Source: Pseudomonas sp. AB6 (GTDB lineage: Bacteria > Pseudomonadota > Gammaproteobacteria > Pseudomonadales > Pseudomonadaceae). From it: a DNA stretch of 64,000 nt. The notes beneath the pieces were generated by a model that was given only the letters and a program-made list of their open reading frames with translations, searched no databases and was not told the origin of the DNA. The translations under genes and the position numbers were made by a program. Positions 1 through 9,030 of the stretch are shown piece by piece (position 1 is the first letter of the stretch; each line of letters begins with the position of its first letter). The stretch is from the NCBI RefSeq assembly GCF_034314105.1, contig NZ_JAVIWJ010000001.1, positions 126,501 to 190,500 on the forward strand. Direction: 5' to 3'.

Positions 1-1
1 G

Positions 2-538
2 GGCGCCTATAAAGTAACCCACGCTGCCTGGCCGCACATGCGCGAGCAAAACTATGGGCGTGTAATCTTTACCGCCTCAACCTCCGGCATCTACGGTAAC
101 TTCGGCCAGTCCAACTACGGCATGGCCAAACTGGGCCTGTATGGCTTGACCCGAACCTTGGCGTTAGAAGGGCGCAAGAATAACATTCTGGTTAACGCCA
201 TCGCTCCAACGGGCGGTACTCGCATGACCGAAGGGCTTATCCCGGCCGCCGTATTCGACATGCTCAAGCCTGAGCTGATCAGCCCATTAGTTGTATTCCT
301 CGGCAGCGAACAGTGTGTAGAAACCTCCGGCCTGTTTGAAGTCGGTGGCGGCTGGATCGGCAAAACCCGCTGGGAGCGCAGCGTAGGTGCTGGATTTGAC
401 CCGCGCGCGGGTTTCAGCCCGGAAGACGTCGCGGCCATCTGGGAAAAAATCGGCGACTTCGATGGCGCATCACATCCCAAAGACACGACCGACGCATTAA
501 AAGAGATGATGGCGAACTTGCAGAAATATTCTGTTTGA
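2..538 (+). CDS. SDR family oxidoreductase, C-terminal part (3-hydroxyacyl-CoA dehydrogenase-like)
   Basis: The frame is open from the left edge of the window, so only the last 178 residues of a short-chain dehydrogenase are present. The visible part holds the catalytic Ser of FTASTSG and the YxxxK motif in NYGMAKLG, followed by the NAIAP loop after the last Rossmann strands. The C-terminus continues about 60 residues beyond the usual SDR end (GLFEVGGGWIGKTRW and an acidic helical tail), which resembles the 3R-hydroxyacyl-CoA dehydrogenase domain of multifunctional beta-oxidation enzymes. A role in fatty acyl or steroid-like substrate oxidation is inferred. The N-terminal NAD-binding motif lies outside the window, and a strong terminator follows. 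Confidence 0.85.
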   Translation, partial: GAYKVTHAAWPHMREQNYGRVIFTASTSGIYGNFGQSNYGMAKLGLYGLTRTLALEGRKNNILVNAIAPTGGTRMTEGLIPAAVFDMLKPELISPLVVFLGSEQCVETSGLFEVGGGWIGKTRWERSVGAGFDPRAGFSPEDVAAIWEKIGDFDGASHPKDTTDALKEMMANLQKYSV

Positions 539-562
539 CGTGTTAGTGCGCGTTTTATGACT

Positions 563-599
563 AGCTAAGCCGATCATTTGATCGGCTTAGCTGTTTTTG
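563..599 (+). terminator. Rho-independent terminator of the SDR gene
   Basis: A perfect 13-bp stem (563-575 paired with 580-592) with a 4-base loop is followed by a run of T. It lies 25 bases after the SDR stop codon. Confidence 0.9.
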
Positions 600-725
600 T
601 AGGAAAGTTATTTGCAAGCGTGTAGGGCTGTTCTGAATCTGTTGTGTAGAGGTGGTTTTCGTTAAAGTTTATCCAAAGGACCTCCGATAAGACGGGAACA
701 ATGACGTCGAGTGTGGAGGTTTTTT

Positions 726-1250
726 ATGATGGATAATTATGATGTTGTAAAATTACGGTTGGAAAGCTATACAGCGTCTCCCGATAGAGCTTTCAGGGTT
801 GAAACAGATTATCCCGTCGCAGAAAAAGATATTCAGCAGAAAGTCGGACAGTATTGGGCGGATAAATCCATTTCTAATGAGGAAAGGTTGGCCGGCTTTG
901 AGTATGACTTGTCCAATTTTGATCCGGAAAATACCAGTAATGTTGAAATGCGTGCTATTGCGTGGGAACTTTGTGACCTTGGGGTAATTGATACAGCTAC
1001 CGCTAGCTGGCTGGGGGGGCTTGATGTTGAGTTTAATAGTCAGGGTAATGAAATAAATAAAGGCAAGAAAAAAAACGTATTCACGTCTTTTAATAGTAGC
1101 TTGGAATATTACAAAACGGAAATATCTGCTGGGAACACGAGTCTGAAAAATGTGCAGAGAAGCCTTAGCGCTGCTCTTCTAGTTGTACTTGCGGTACAAG
1201 AGCGCGCGCAGATGACTAAGAATAAAGCGCTGATCGATACGCATGCTTAA
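726..1250 (+). CDS. hypothetical protein, AT-rich
   Basis: I do not recognise this 174-residue protein. The start is placed at ATG 726 because GGAGG at 715-719 lies 6 bases upstream; a GTG at 711 in the same frame would put that ribosome site inside the gene. The protein is soluble and acidic in the first two thirds, has a Lys-rich stretch (GKKKN) near residue 115, and a helical C-terminus with a short hydrophobic run (SAALLVVLAVQ). Its base composition is clearly more AT-rich than the flanking core genes and it sits alone between a terminator and a convergent secreted-protein gene, so it is likely acquired accessory DNA. No function is proposed. Confidence 0.7.
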   Translation: MMDNYDVVKLRLESYTASPDRAFRVETDYPVAEKDIQQKVGQYWADKSISNEERLAGFEYDLSNFDPENTSNVEMRAIAWELCDLGVIDTATASWLGGLDVEFNSQGNEINKGKKKNVFTSFNSSLEYYKTEISAGNTSLKNVQRSLSAALLVVLAVQERAQMTKNKALIDTHA

Positions 1251-1334
1251 CATCAAAATAGACGTTTTCTGAACCAGTAACTTTGGAAATGCATCTGACT
1301 TCACCTACATTGATCGGTAGGCCTCCCAAAGCGG

Positions 1335-1790
1335 TTAACTTGGGCCGCTGCATAACGGTAGCGGCCCAAGTATTATGTTCTCAGTTGTGGGTAAAAGAGG
1401 AACGGAGAATGTGCCGCCTTTATAGGGGGCAGATGTTTGTTTACCTTGGTTGTTTAGCACAATTCTAAACGTTCCGGAACCATACTGTTTCGCGGGATTA
1501 AATGCACCGCTCTCGACATTCGTCCAAACACCTCCAATCAGCTTTTGCACATCCACAAATGTCAGCCCAAGCCGAAATTTGTGATAAGTCGTGGCGCATT
1601 TCGCGGTATACGGCCCGTAAACAACCTTGAGTTCCCCCGGCGCCGCAACCCCTGGATAAACCGTTCCGTTGTTGATGAAACACATTTTGTTCAGCGGCGT
1701 TAGCCAGCTTTGCATTGGCGCAGCCACCACCTGACCACTCATTTGCACCAATCCAAACGCCAGCACCCATGCACCTAGTTTCTTATTCAT
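1335..1790 (-). CDS. secreted protein of unknown function
   Basis: A 151-residue protein with a classical signal peptide (Lys-Lys near the start, hydrophobic core, cleavage predicted after VVAA near residue 24), so it is exported to the periplasm or beyond. The mature part is about 125 residues, has three cysteines (near residues 37, 65 and 148) and predicted beta-rich segments such as GTFRIVLNN. AGGAGC lies 8 bases before the ATG. It is convergent with the preceding AT-rich gene and has no operon partner. I do not recognise the family; the size and cysteines would suit a small beta-sandwich or inhibitor-like fold, but this is a guess. Confidence 0.75.
   Translation of the reverse strand: MNKKLGAWVLAFGLVQMSGQVVAAPMQSWLTPLNKMCFINNGTVYPGVAAPGELKVVYGPYTAKCATTYHKFRLGLTFVDVQKLIGGVWTNVESGAFNPAKQYGSGTFRIVLNNQGKQTSAPYKGGTFSVPLLPTTENIILGPLPLCSGPS
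1339..1370. other. 11-bp inverted repeat inside the 3' end of the secreted-protein gene
   Basis: Positions 1339-1349 pair perfectly with 1360-1370 around a 10-base loop. The hairpin lies within the last codons of the minus-strand gene and faces the convergent gene ending at 1250. There is no T run on either side, so it could be an mRNA-end stabiliser or weak bidirectional terminator. Confidence 0.5.
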
Positions 1791-2556
1791 GATGTAGCTC
1801 CTGTTATGTATTAAATTGTCAAGTCATACGCTTTGTCCCATTTGGGCTCAACGCTTGTAGAACACCGACTTGACACTAACAGTTTAAGCACACTTGTTTG
1901 TAGTCCTGCTCCCGAGAATAACGTAAGAAAATTCCGAGTATGGCCGTTCGGAAAGTTATCTGTAGGAGTCCTCTTGTAGTGTTGAGAGAGAGATTTTTTT
2001 AATTCAAGTGAGTAATCAAGATCGTGTTGGCGAGCGGATGATAAATTGCAGGTAAAAAAAAGCCGCTGTATTAACAGCGGCAAATAAGACGCAGATCCAG
2101 GAGCTCTAAAATCAACGTCGGTCAACCAGGGGTGCAACTAGCGCGTAGGCGATCGATCATCGATAGTCTGCGCGATGCAATATTCATTTGGAAAGTTAAG
2201 GCATAATTGCGGTATTCAATAATGCTGATCAGTCCTTGTGAAAGCCCAGCAAGAATAAGGAAAAAACGTCCGATTAAACAGAGCGGTTTGCGACAATGAC
2301 TATTGCACCACAGGCAACAACCGCCATTTTTTCAGGATTGCGCTCTTGCGATTCCAGTCTCGCCTCTACGATGCACATTAGTTCAATCCATCCCCGTCAT
2401 CATCGATCATCCACCGCGTCGATGATGCTTCGCGAAGCCGGGCCAGATGGGGGATTCACTCTTTCGAGGTACAACACAAATACCTCCTTTGTGCGCTTAT
2501 CGCTCCTGATGGCGCTGGGTAGGGTATCTTCCTCTGCAATCAACCGGGGAAGACGC
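1791..2556. other. intergenic region without a convincing protein gene
   Basis: About 770 bases between the divergent secreted-protein gene and the DUF1302 gene. It contains a clear minus-strand terminator at 2054-2081 with no matching protein gene. An open frame runs into it from 2296, upstream of the chosen DUF1302 start, but its amino-acid sequence looks random and lies before a proper signal peptide. Promoters for both flanking genes should be here; I could not assign -10/-35 boxes with confidence. Confidence 0.5.
2054..2081 (-). terminator. orphan minus-strand intrinsic terminator
   Basis: On the minus strand an 8-bp GC-rich stem (2074-2081 with 2062-2069, loop 2070-2073) is followed by eight T. 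No protein gene ends just before it on that strand, so it may close a small RNA transcribed leftwards from about 2100-2290. Confidence 0.7.
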
Positions 2557-4356
2557 ATGACAACAACAATAATGCGCGCCATCTTCAAGCCAAAGGCGCT
2601 GGCGATTGCCGTCGCACTGGGCTGTACAGCACAGGCGCAGGCCGTTTCATTCAACATTGGCGAAGTCGAAGGGCAATTCGATTCGTCGCTTTCATTAGGC
2701 GCAAGTTTTGCGCTACGTAATGCCAACCAGGGTCTGGTTGGGACGGTGAATGGCGGCAAAGGTCAGGCGTCTACCGGCGATGACAATCGCCTGAATTTCC
2801 AGAAGGGCGATGCGTTCTCTGAGATCTTTAAAGGTGTGCACGACCTGCAGCTGAAATGGGGTGACAGCGGCGTGTTCATCCGCGGCAAGTATTGGTACGA
2901 CTTCGCGCTCGAAGACAATAACCAGGATTTCAAACAAGTCAGCAACAATGGGCGTAAAGAGGCGGCCAAGTCCTCCGGCTACCAACTGTTAGATGCGTTC
3001 GTTTACCACAACTACACCATTGCCGATTTGCCGGGCACCGTGCGGGCGGGTAATCAAGTAGTTAGTTGGGGTGAAAGTACCTTCATCGGTAACTCGATCA
3101 ATTCGATCAACCCCATCGACGTTTCTGCATTCCGCCGTCCTGGTGCCGAGCTTAAAGAGGGCCTGATTCCGGTCCCGATGCTGTTCGCTTCCCAGGGGAT
3201 AACCGACAAGCTTAGTGCAGAAGGCTTTTATCAAGTGCGCTGGGAGGAGACGGTCGTAGATAACTGCGGCACCTTCTTCGGGAATGATGTTGTAGCAGAA
3301 GGCTGTAACAACAACTACACGGTCGGCAGCCCCGCCATTGCGCCATTGCAGCCAATCGCCGCTGCTTTCGGCCATGGCTTCCAGGTAACGCCAGAAGGCG
3401 TTGTTGTACCTCGGGGCAGCAAGCGCGATCCGAGTAACAATGGACAATTCGGTGGTGCTTTGCGTTGGTTAGGAGACGATACCGAATACGGTCTGTACTT
3501 TGAAAACCTGCACAGCCGCGTTCCAGTCCTTAGTACCCAGACCGCTAGCCTGCAGACGTTTCAATCGATCCCCGGCATTGCCGCTGCCGCGGGCCGGGCT
3601 ACAGGCAGCGCCGCTGCTGCCGCTGGTTTAGCGCAGAGTACTGCGCTTGGTAATGGTCAGTACTACCTTGAGTACCCGGAAAACGTGCGTCTGTTCGGCG
3701 CCAGTTTTGCCACCACCTTGCCGGAAGGCACGGCTTGGAACGGCGAGATCAGTTATCGGCCTAATGCTCCGGTCCAACTCAATACCACTGACTTGACCCT
3801 GGCGCTGGTAAACCCACTCGTTCGTGGCGCTGCATCGCCTATCGCGACCTCGCCAGGTGCAGACAACCAAGGCTACAGACGTAAAGAAATCACACAGGTT
3901 CAATCGACCCTGACGCACTTTTTCGATCAAGTATTGGGCGCTGAACGTTTAACTGTAGTCGGTGAAGCCGCTGTGGTGCACGTTGGTGGACTGGAGTCCC
4001 ACGACACTCTTCGCTATGGCCGTGATTCGGTGTACGGCGCTTACGGTTTCAACGGCGACACCAAAGGCTTTGTGACTGCGACGGCGTGGGGTTATCGTGC
4101 GCGGGCAATACTTGATTACGCCAACGTGTTTGCGGGCGTCAATCTTAAGCCCAGCGTGTCTTGGTCACACGACGTAAATGGTTACGGTCCGAACGGTCTG
4201 TTTAACAAAGGCGCGAAAGCGGTCAGCCTTGGGGTTGATGCCGATTACCGCAACACCTATACCGCCAGCCTCAGCTACACCGATTTCTTCGGTGGTAACT
4301 ACAACACCTTGATCGACCGTGACTTCGCCTCGTTGAGCGTCGGCGTGAACTTCTGA
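2557..4356 (+). CDS. DUF1302 family outer-membrane-type protein
   Basis: A 599-residue protein of the DUF1302 family, large Pseudomonas proteins thought to be outer-membrane beta-barrels. The start at ATG 2557 is chosen because GGGGAAG precedes it and a signal peptide follows at once (KALAIAVALGC, cleavage near AQA). Barrel features include alternating hydrophobic strands, many Tyr/Asn/Gly residues, and a final strand ending in Phe (SLSVGVNF). It is 16 bases upstream of the DUF1329 gene, its constant partner, and both are followed by a terminator and a LuxR regulator. From memory the same trio in P. putida has been linked to ester or fatty-acid related metabolism; the substrate is not visible here. 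Confidence 0.88.
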   Translation: MTTTIMRAIFKPKALAIAVALGCTAQAQAVSFNIGEVEGQFDSSLSLGASFALRNANQGLVGTVNGGKGQASTGDDNRLNFQKGDAFSEIFKGVHDLQLKWGDSGVFIRGKYWYDFALEDNNQDFKQVSNNGRKEAAKSSGYQLLDAFVYHNYTIADLPGTVRAGNQVVSWGESTFIGNSINSINPIDVSAFRRPGAELKEGLIPVPMLFASQGITDKLSAEGFYQVRWEETVVDNCGTFFGNDVVAEGCNNNYTVGSPAIAPLQPIAAAFGHGFQVTPEGVVVPRGSKRDPSNNGQFGGALRWLGDDTEYGLYFENLHSRVPVLSTQTASLQTFQSIPGIAAAAGRATGSAAAAAGLAQSTALGNGQYYLEYPENVRLFGASFATTLPEGTAWNGEISYRPNAPVQLNTTDLTLALVNPLVRGAASPIATSPGADNQGYRRKEITQVQSTLTHFFDQVLGAERLTVVGEAAVVHVGGLESHDTLRYGRDSVYGAYGFNGDTKGFVTATAWGYRARAILDYANVFAGVNLKPSVSWSHDVNGYGPNGLFNKGAKAVSLGVDADYRNTYTASLSYTDFFGGNYNTLIDRDFASLSVGVNF

Positions 4357-4372
4357 TCAGTTTGAAAAGGGC

Positions 4373-5746
4373 ATGACTATGCGCAAGATCATTCTTCAAT
4401 GTGGCGTCCTGGCACTCAGCCTGATGGCTACCAGTGTAATGGCCGCAGTTTCGGCGGAAGAAGCCGCCAAGCTGGGCAAAAGCTTAACCCCAGTTGGTGC
4501 AGAAATGGCCGGCAACGCTGCCGGCACCATTCCAGCCTATACCGGTGGCCTGCCGGTCAACGCTGGCACAGTGGACGCCAATGGTTTTCTGTCCGATCCC
4601 TTTGCTAATGAAAAGCCGCTGTTCATTATCACTGCCGCCAACGTAGCCCAATACAAAGACAAATTGTCTGACGGTCAGCAGGCGATGTTCCAGCGCTATC
4701 CCGATTCGTATCGGATTCCGGTTTATACGACGCACCGCACGTTTGCCTTACCGCAAAAGATCTACGATTTGGCTAAGAAAAGCGCCACCACGGTGACGAC
4801 GATTAACGATGGTAATGGTTTGGCAAACTTTGCTGAAAGCCGCTATTACGCGTTTCCGATTCCGAAAACCGCCAACGAAGTGTTGTGGAACCACATCACC
4901 CGTTATCACGGCGGTAACGTACACCTCACCATCACTCAGGCAACGCCGCAAACCAATGGCGCATTCGATTCAGTCACCTTTGAGGAGGATATCGGGGCGC
5001 CTGAGGATATTCCGGATCTCGACAAACAGGCCAGTGCCAACATCCTGACTTACTTCAAACAAGAAGTAACCAAGCCTGCGCGCTTGGCAGGTAACGTATT
5101 GCTAGTGCACGAAACCCTTGATCAAGTTAAAGAGCCCCGTCAGGCCTGGATCTACAACGCCGGTCAGCGCCGTGTTCGCCGTGCACCGCAGGTGGCTTAT
5201 GACGGGCCGGGCACCGCTGCTGACGGCCTGCGTACCTCTGACAACTTCGACATGTTCTCCGGTGCACCTGATCGTTACGATTGGCAGCTGATTGGCAAGA
5301 AAGAAATGTACATTCCTTACAACAGCTACAAACTCGATCAGCCGACCCTCAAATACAGTGATGTGATCAAAGCTGGGCATATCAACCAAGATCTGACTCG
5401 ATATGAGTTGCACCGAGTATGGGAAATCGTTGGCACCTTGAAATCCGGCCAGCGCCATATTTATGCCAAGCGTCACATGTACATTGACGAGGACAGCTGG
5501 CAGGTAGCGTTGGTCGATCATTACGACGGTCGCGGGGCATTGTGGCGTGTCGCAGAAGGTCACGCGGAGTATCACTACGCACGTCAAGCGGCCGCTTACA
5601 CGCTTGAGGCTCTTTATGACCTGAACGCCGGTCGATATATCGCCCTTGGGATGAAAAACGAAGAGAAGCACGGCTACCAGTTTGATCAGAAGTTCCATGC
5701 GTCCGACTTCACACCTAACGCGTTACGCAACGCAGGTATCCGCTAA
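4373..5746 (+). CDS. DUF1329 family periplasmic or outer-membrane lipoprotein-like protein
   Basis: A 457-residue DUF1329 protein with an N-terminal signal peptide (MRKII... to VMAA near residue 24). A second in-frame ATG at 4379 is a possible start. The family has a LolB/LolA-like beta fold and is nearly always encoded directly after a DUF1302 gene, as here with a 16-base gap, so the two are presumably co-transcribed and act together at the outer membrane. The pair is often found beside lipid or ester degradation genes, which fits the acyl-CoA dehydrogenase-like SDR at the window start. No catalytic motif is apparent. Confidence 0.88.
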   Translation: MTMRKIILQCGVLALSLMATSVMAAVSAEEAAKLGKSLTPVGAEMAGNAAGTIPAYTGGLPVNAGTVDANGFLSDPFANEKPLFIITAANVAQYKDKLSDGQQAMFQRYPDSYRIPVYTTHRTFALPQKIYDLAKKSATTVTTINDGNGLANFAESRYYAFPIPKTANEVLWNHITRYHGGNVHLTITQATPQTNGAFDSVTFEEDIGAPEDIPDLDKQASANILTYFKQEVTKPARLAGNVLLVHETLDQVKEPRQAWIYNAGQRRVRRAPQVAYDGPGTAADGLRTSDNFDMFSGAPDRYDWQLIGKKEMYIPYNSYKLDQPTLKYSDVIKAGHINQDLTRYELHRVWEIVGTLKSGQRHIYAKRHMYIDEDSWQVALVDHYDGRGALWRVAEGHAEYHYARQAAAYTLEALYDLNAGRYIALGMKNEEKHGYQFDQKFHASDFTPNALRNAGIR

Positions 5747-5776
5747 GCCTGTAACCAAGCATTTTTAGCAAAAAAT

Positions 5777-5808
5777 AAACCACTTACAGCGATGTAGGTG
5801 GTTTTTTT
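5777..5808 (+). terminator. Rho-independent terminator of the DUF1302-DUF1329 operon
   Basis: A 12-bp stem (5777-5788 with 5793-5804, one G-T pair) with loop GCGA and a run of seven T, 30 bases after the DUF1329 stop. Confidence 0.9.
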
Positions 5809-5903
5809 ATGGTAAATAATCACTGCGCCGAATATTCCTACATCCAGAACTACCGAACCGCTTAGTGTGGGCGTGAGAAGTCAGAATAATAATAGGGGCT
5901 CCC

Positions 5904-8459
5904 ATGACTGCCTTTACCGTTCATCTGGGTCATGCGGACTATTGGCCGCGCCTGTCGCCTCAGCACTTGGTACGTCCACGCTTGACCGTGCCGTTACTCA
6001 TGTCTAGTGCGCGAGTGAAACTATTGTGCGCGCCCGCTGGCAGTGGCAAAAGCGCAGTACTGGGTGAGTGCATCCGCCAAGCCCCTTCCGACTGCAGCGT
6101 CAGTTGGTTGCCGTTAGCAGGAAACGAGCAAAGTCCTGCGGGCTTTTGTGCACTGCTAGCCAGTGCACTTGGTATCGAAGATCGCGACGAAAACAGTTTT
6201 GTGCATCATTTGGCGCATTGGCAAAAGCCATGCTGGATTGTGCTGGATGATTATTGCCGATTGCCATCACCTGATATGGATCACTGCCTTGATCGGTTGT
6301 TGGCGGTCAGCAGTCCGGCTATTACTTGGTGGATAACCGGGCGGCGACGACCCCTATGCAACTGGCCAAGGTTGCTACTCAGCGGTGAGTTGTACGAGAT
6401 TGATGGCCCCACATTAGCCTTCAATCTCGCTGAAATCGAGCAGCTTTTAGTCAACGAAAGCATCGTTTGGCCAATCGACGCAGGTACTTCAATTCTTTCC
6501 GAAAGCGCTGGCTGGTGCGTGGGCGTAAAGGTAGCTCTGCTCAATCCAGAGGAATGGATTACGGCTGAAGGCTTCACGCGGCAGCAGCGCCGGCAGCGCT
6601 GTTCTCGGACACTGTTTGAATACCTCAATCATGAGTTGTTTTCAGGAATTAACTCCGAACTAACTGAAGCCTGGCGGGTACTGGCGCACTTACCGCGGTT
6701 CAATCCGGGGTTGTGTGAACATGTGTTCGGTGCAGGTGAGGGCGGAAAGTGGCTTAAAGCGTTGCAGGACATCGGTGGCTTTATTGAACCTTGGGAACAC
6801 AATAGCGAGTGGTTGCAGGTGTTCCCACCGCTGGCCCACTGCATGCGTGACGAGGACTGGCCGGAGCGCCGCTCATGGCATCGGCGTGCTTGTCAGTGGT
6901 TCAGTGCTCAGGGCGATTGGCAGTCAGCGGTAGAGCACGCGGTTCAGGCAGAGCAGTATGAAGTCGCGATCAGCCTGCTGCAGCATTATGACTTTTCTTA
7001 CTTGCTGCTGGGCCAAAATATTTCGCTTCTACTGAGCTTGTACGAGCGCTTTCCCGATTTAATGCGCGGCACTCCCCACCTCATAAGACTGACCGGTTCA
7101 GCCCTGATCTACACCGGTCGTTTCGATCAGGCAGCGATATGCCTAGAGCATTTAGGGCGTTTTCTGCCACAACCGTCAGCCATGCAACAACGTGACTTTA
7201 TTGCTGCATGGCAGGCGCAGCAAGGTTGGTTGCACCACCTGTGCGGTGATGCCCCGCGTGCAGTTGGCCATTTTGAAGAGGCATGCGCTTATCTCGCACC
7301 CGATGCGTGGTCATGCCGTGTTCTCTGCCTATCGGGCATGACCCAACAAGCCCTGCTTAACGGCCAGTTCGACGAGGCGCTGGTACACAATCGTGCGGCG
7401 CTATGCTTGGCGCGCGCCGAGGGATCGTTGCTGTTTGAAGCCTTGCTGGAACTGGATCATGCCCAGTTGCTGGAACAGCGGGGGGTGTTACAACGCAGCG
7501 AAGATACGCTGGAAAAAATGCACGATCTATTGCTGGCTCACCACGCGGTCGCAGGTCCGCTATTGGGTAGGATAGCGTTGCGTCGGGGGCGTCTGGCTTT
7601 GCGCCAGGGGCTTGATCAGCAAGCGCGTGCACTGTTGCGAAGTGGGCTGAACCAATGCCTGCGCAGTAAAGATAAGCTTGCGCTGTTCGGTTTTTTAGGG
7701 CTAGCCATCCTTGACGCTAATCAGAGTAACTATGCACAGGCGTTCGTCTGGTTACGAGACGCCGAGCGGGTGATGCAACAAAACCATATTCCGGAATATT
7801 TTTGGCGCGGTGTTTTGTTACAGGTCAGCAGCCATTTTTGGCTACAACAACGTCGGCCCGAACTCGTTCGAGTGGCATTGACCCGTGTGTTACATCATTT
7901 AAGTTGCGCGCCAGCCAAGCATGCACCGCCTGCAACGCTGGAGTTAGTCCCGCATATCGAATACTTGTTGGTATTAGCAGAAGTTTACTTACATCAGGCT
8001 GAGCAGCCCATGCAACGGCTGCAAGTGCTGCAGCGCTTTGCCAATCAACAGGGCATGCATAGCCTTGAAACCGAGCTGTATCTAGCGATGGCTGAAGTGG
8101 CCTTCCTGCTGGGAGATATGCGCACAGCCAATGGGTATTTGACTGACGGTTTAACCCTGGTTGACCGTTTAAACCTTCAGCAACCGTTGCGCGAGTTAAG
8201 ACTGCGGCAACCTGCGATGTTGCGGGAACTGGGGGTAGAAGAGCGTTTGATTGCAGCCTCTGAAAATCCACTTAGTCATCGCGAGCTGGAAGTACTCATG
8301 CTAATCGCTCAAGGCAGTTCAAATCTGCAAATTGCCGACCAGCTGTTTATCTCTTTGCATACGGTAAAAACTCACGCTAGGCGTATTCACGCCAAACTAG
8401 GGGTAGAGCGTCGAACCCAGGCAGTGGCCAGAGCCAAGGCGCTAGGATTGATGGCGTGA
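5904..8459 (+). CDS. MalT-type LuxR family transcriptional activator
   Basis: An 851-residue LuxR-family regulator with the MalT/AcoK layout. The N-terminal STAND ATPase has a Walker A motif at residues 43-50 (APAGSGKS) and a Walker B-like WIVLDDY near residue 110. The middle, about residues 330-770, is rich in TPR-like helical hairpins. The last 64 residues form the LuxR helix-turn-helix (SHRELEVLMLIAQG, then HTVKTHARRIHAKL). AGGGG precedes the ATG. It lies directly after the DUF1302-DUF1329 operon and its terminator in the same direction, so it is the likely activator of that operon. The inducer is presumably bound by the helical region. Confidence 0.92.
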   Translation: MTAFTVHLGHADYWPRLSPQHLVRPRLTVPLLMSSARVKLLCAPAGSGKSAVLGECIRQAPSDCSVSWLPLAGNEQSPAGFCALLASALGIEDRDENSFVHHLAHWQKPCWIVLDDYCRLPSPDMDHCLDRLLAVSSPAITWWITGRRRPLCNWPRLLLSGELYEIDGPTLAFNLAEIEQLLVNESIVWPIDAGTSILSESAGWCVGVKVALLNPEEWITAEGFTRQQRRQRCSRTLFEYLNHELFSGINSELTEAWRVLAHLPRFNPGLCEHVFGAGEGGKWLKALQDIGGFIEPWEHNSEWLQVFPPLAHCMRDEDWPERRSWHRRACQWFSAQGDWQSAVEHAVQAEQYEVAISLLQHYDFSYLLLGQNISLLLSLYERFPDLMRGTPHLIRLTGSALIYTGRFDQAAICLEHLGRFLPQPSAMQQRDFIAAWQAQQGWLHHLCGDAPRAVGHFEEACAYLAPDAWSCRVLCLSGMTQQALLNGQFDEALVHNRAALCLARAEGSLLFEALLELDHAQLLEQRGVLQRSEDTLEKMHDLLLAHHAVAGPLLGRIALRRGRLALRQGLDQQARALLRSGLNQCLRSKDKLALFGFLGLAILDANQSNYAQAFVWLRDAERVMQQNHIPEYFWRGVLLQVSSHFWLQQRRPELVRVALTRVLHHLSCAPAKHAPPATLELVPHIEYLLVLAEVYLHQAEQPMQRLQVLQRFANQQGMHSLETELYLAMAEVAFLLGDMRTANGYLTDGLTLVDRLNLQQPLRELRLRQPAMLRELGVEERLIAASENPLSHRELEVLMLIAQGSSNLQIADQLFISLHTVKTHARRIHAKLGVERRTQAVARAKALGLMA

Positions 8460-9030
8460 ATCGAGCGCAGCGGACATGCACATGCAAACGTTATTCCTTG
8501 ATTGCTACTTTTTTCTCGCATTAGCTGTCGGTAGCAAGTGGTGATTACTTTGAGCTTTAATATGTATCACCGGCCCGCTGTACCCTCCATTAATTATTAC
8601 GCTCGGTCTTTGGGACTGATTACTGTCAAATAGTCAGTCGGGAGCTCCAAGACTCTAGGCACATCCACTACGCTCGCCGCCGGGAGCTGTTTGCCAGTTG
8701 CAAACAGGTAGAAATGTATCGTGATGCGTTAGTTGACATGTTTACGGCCGCTTAACCCTGGCCTCTGGTTGACGCGTGTGATGGTCAGTTTGGGTGCGTC
8801 CGCTACGCTCGAAGGGGTTAGTAATAACACTATTAATTCACTGCACCTAAATGATTGCCTGATTGACGGGGTTTTTACTTTTAGGGACTTCGACAGCACG
8901 GACCCTGCTGGTAAGTTTGAGTTACACAGTTGTCAAATGCACGAGCAACCTATTGCTGCAGGTTCGGACCAGCAGTAAATTGACGCCCCATGGGAAATAC
9001 AACGTCCTGTCAGCCACCTGACGTTAGATC
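8460..9030. other. intergenic region, possible gene remnant
   Basis: About 570 bases between LuxR and the convergent SirB1-like gene. An imperfect dyad (8614-8622 with 8631-8639) has no T run. A plus-strand frame ending in TAA near 8754 reads like coding sequence (YARRRELFAS, then EMYRDALVDMF) but has no start or ribosome site, and a second open frame to 8978 starts only with TTG. I read this as a decayed gene or non-coding DNA and do not call a product. Confidence 0.35.

Noticed and set aside
711..725. GTG 711 as start of the AT-rich hypothetical gene
   Set aside because: It would place the GGAGG ribosome site inside the coding region; ATG 726 fits better.
1811..2137. 108-codon minus-strand open frame
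   Set aside because: It spans a clear terminator hairpin and has no ribosome site or protein-like composition.
8733..8978. 81-codon plus-strand open frame
   Set aside because: Begins only with TTG, lacks a ribosome site and has no recognisable features.
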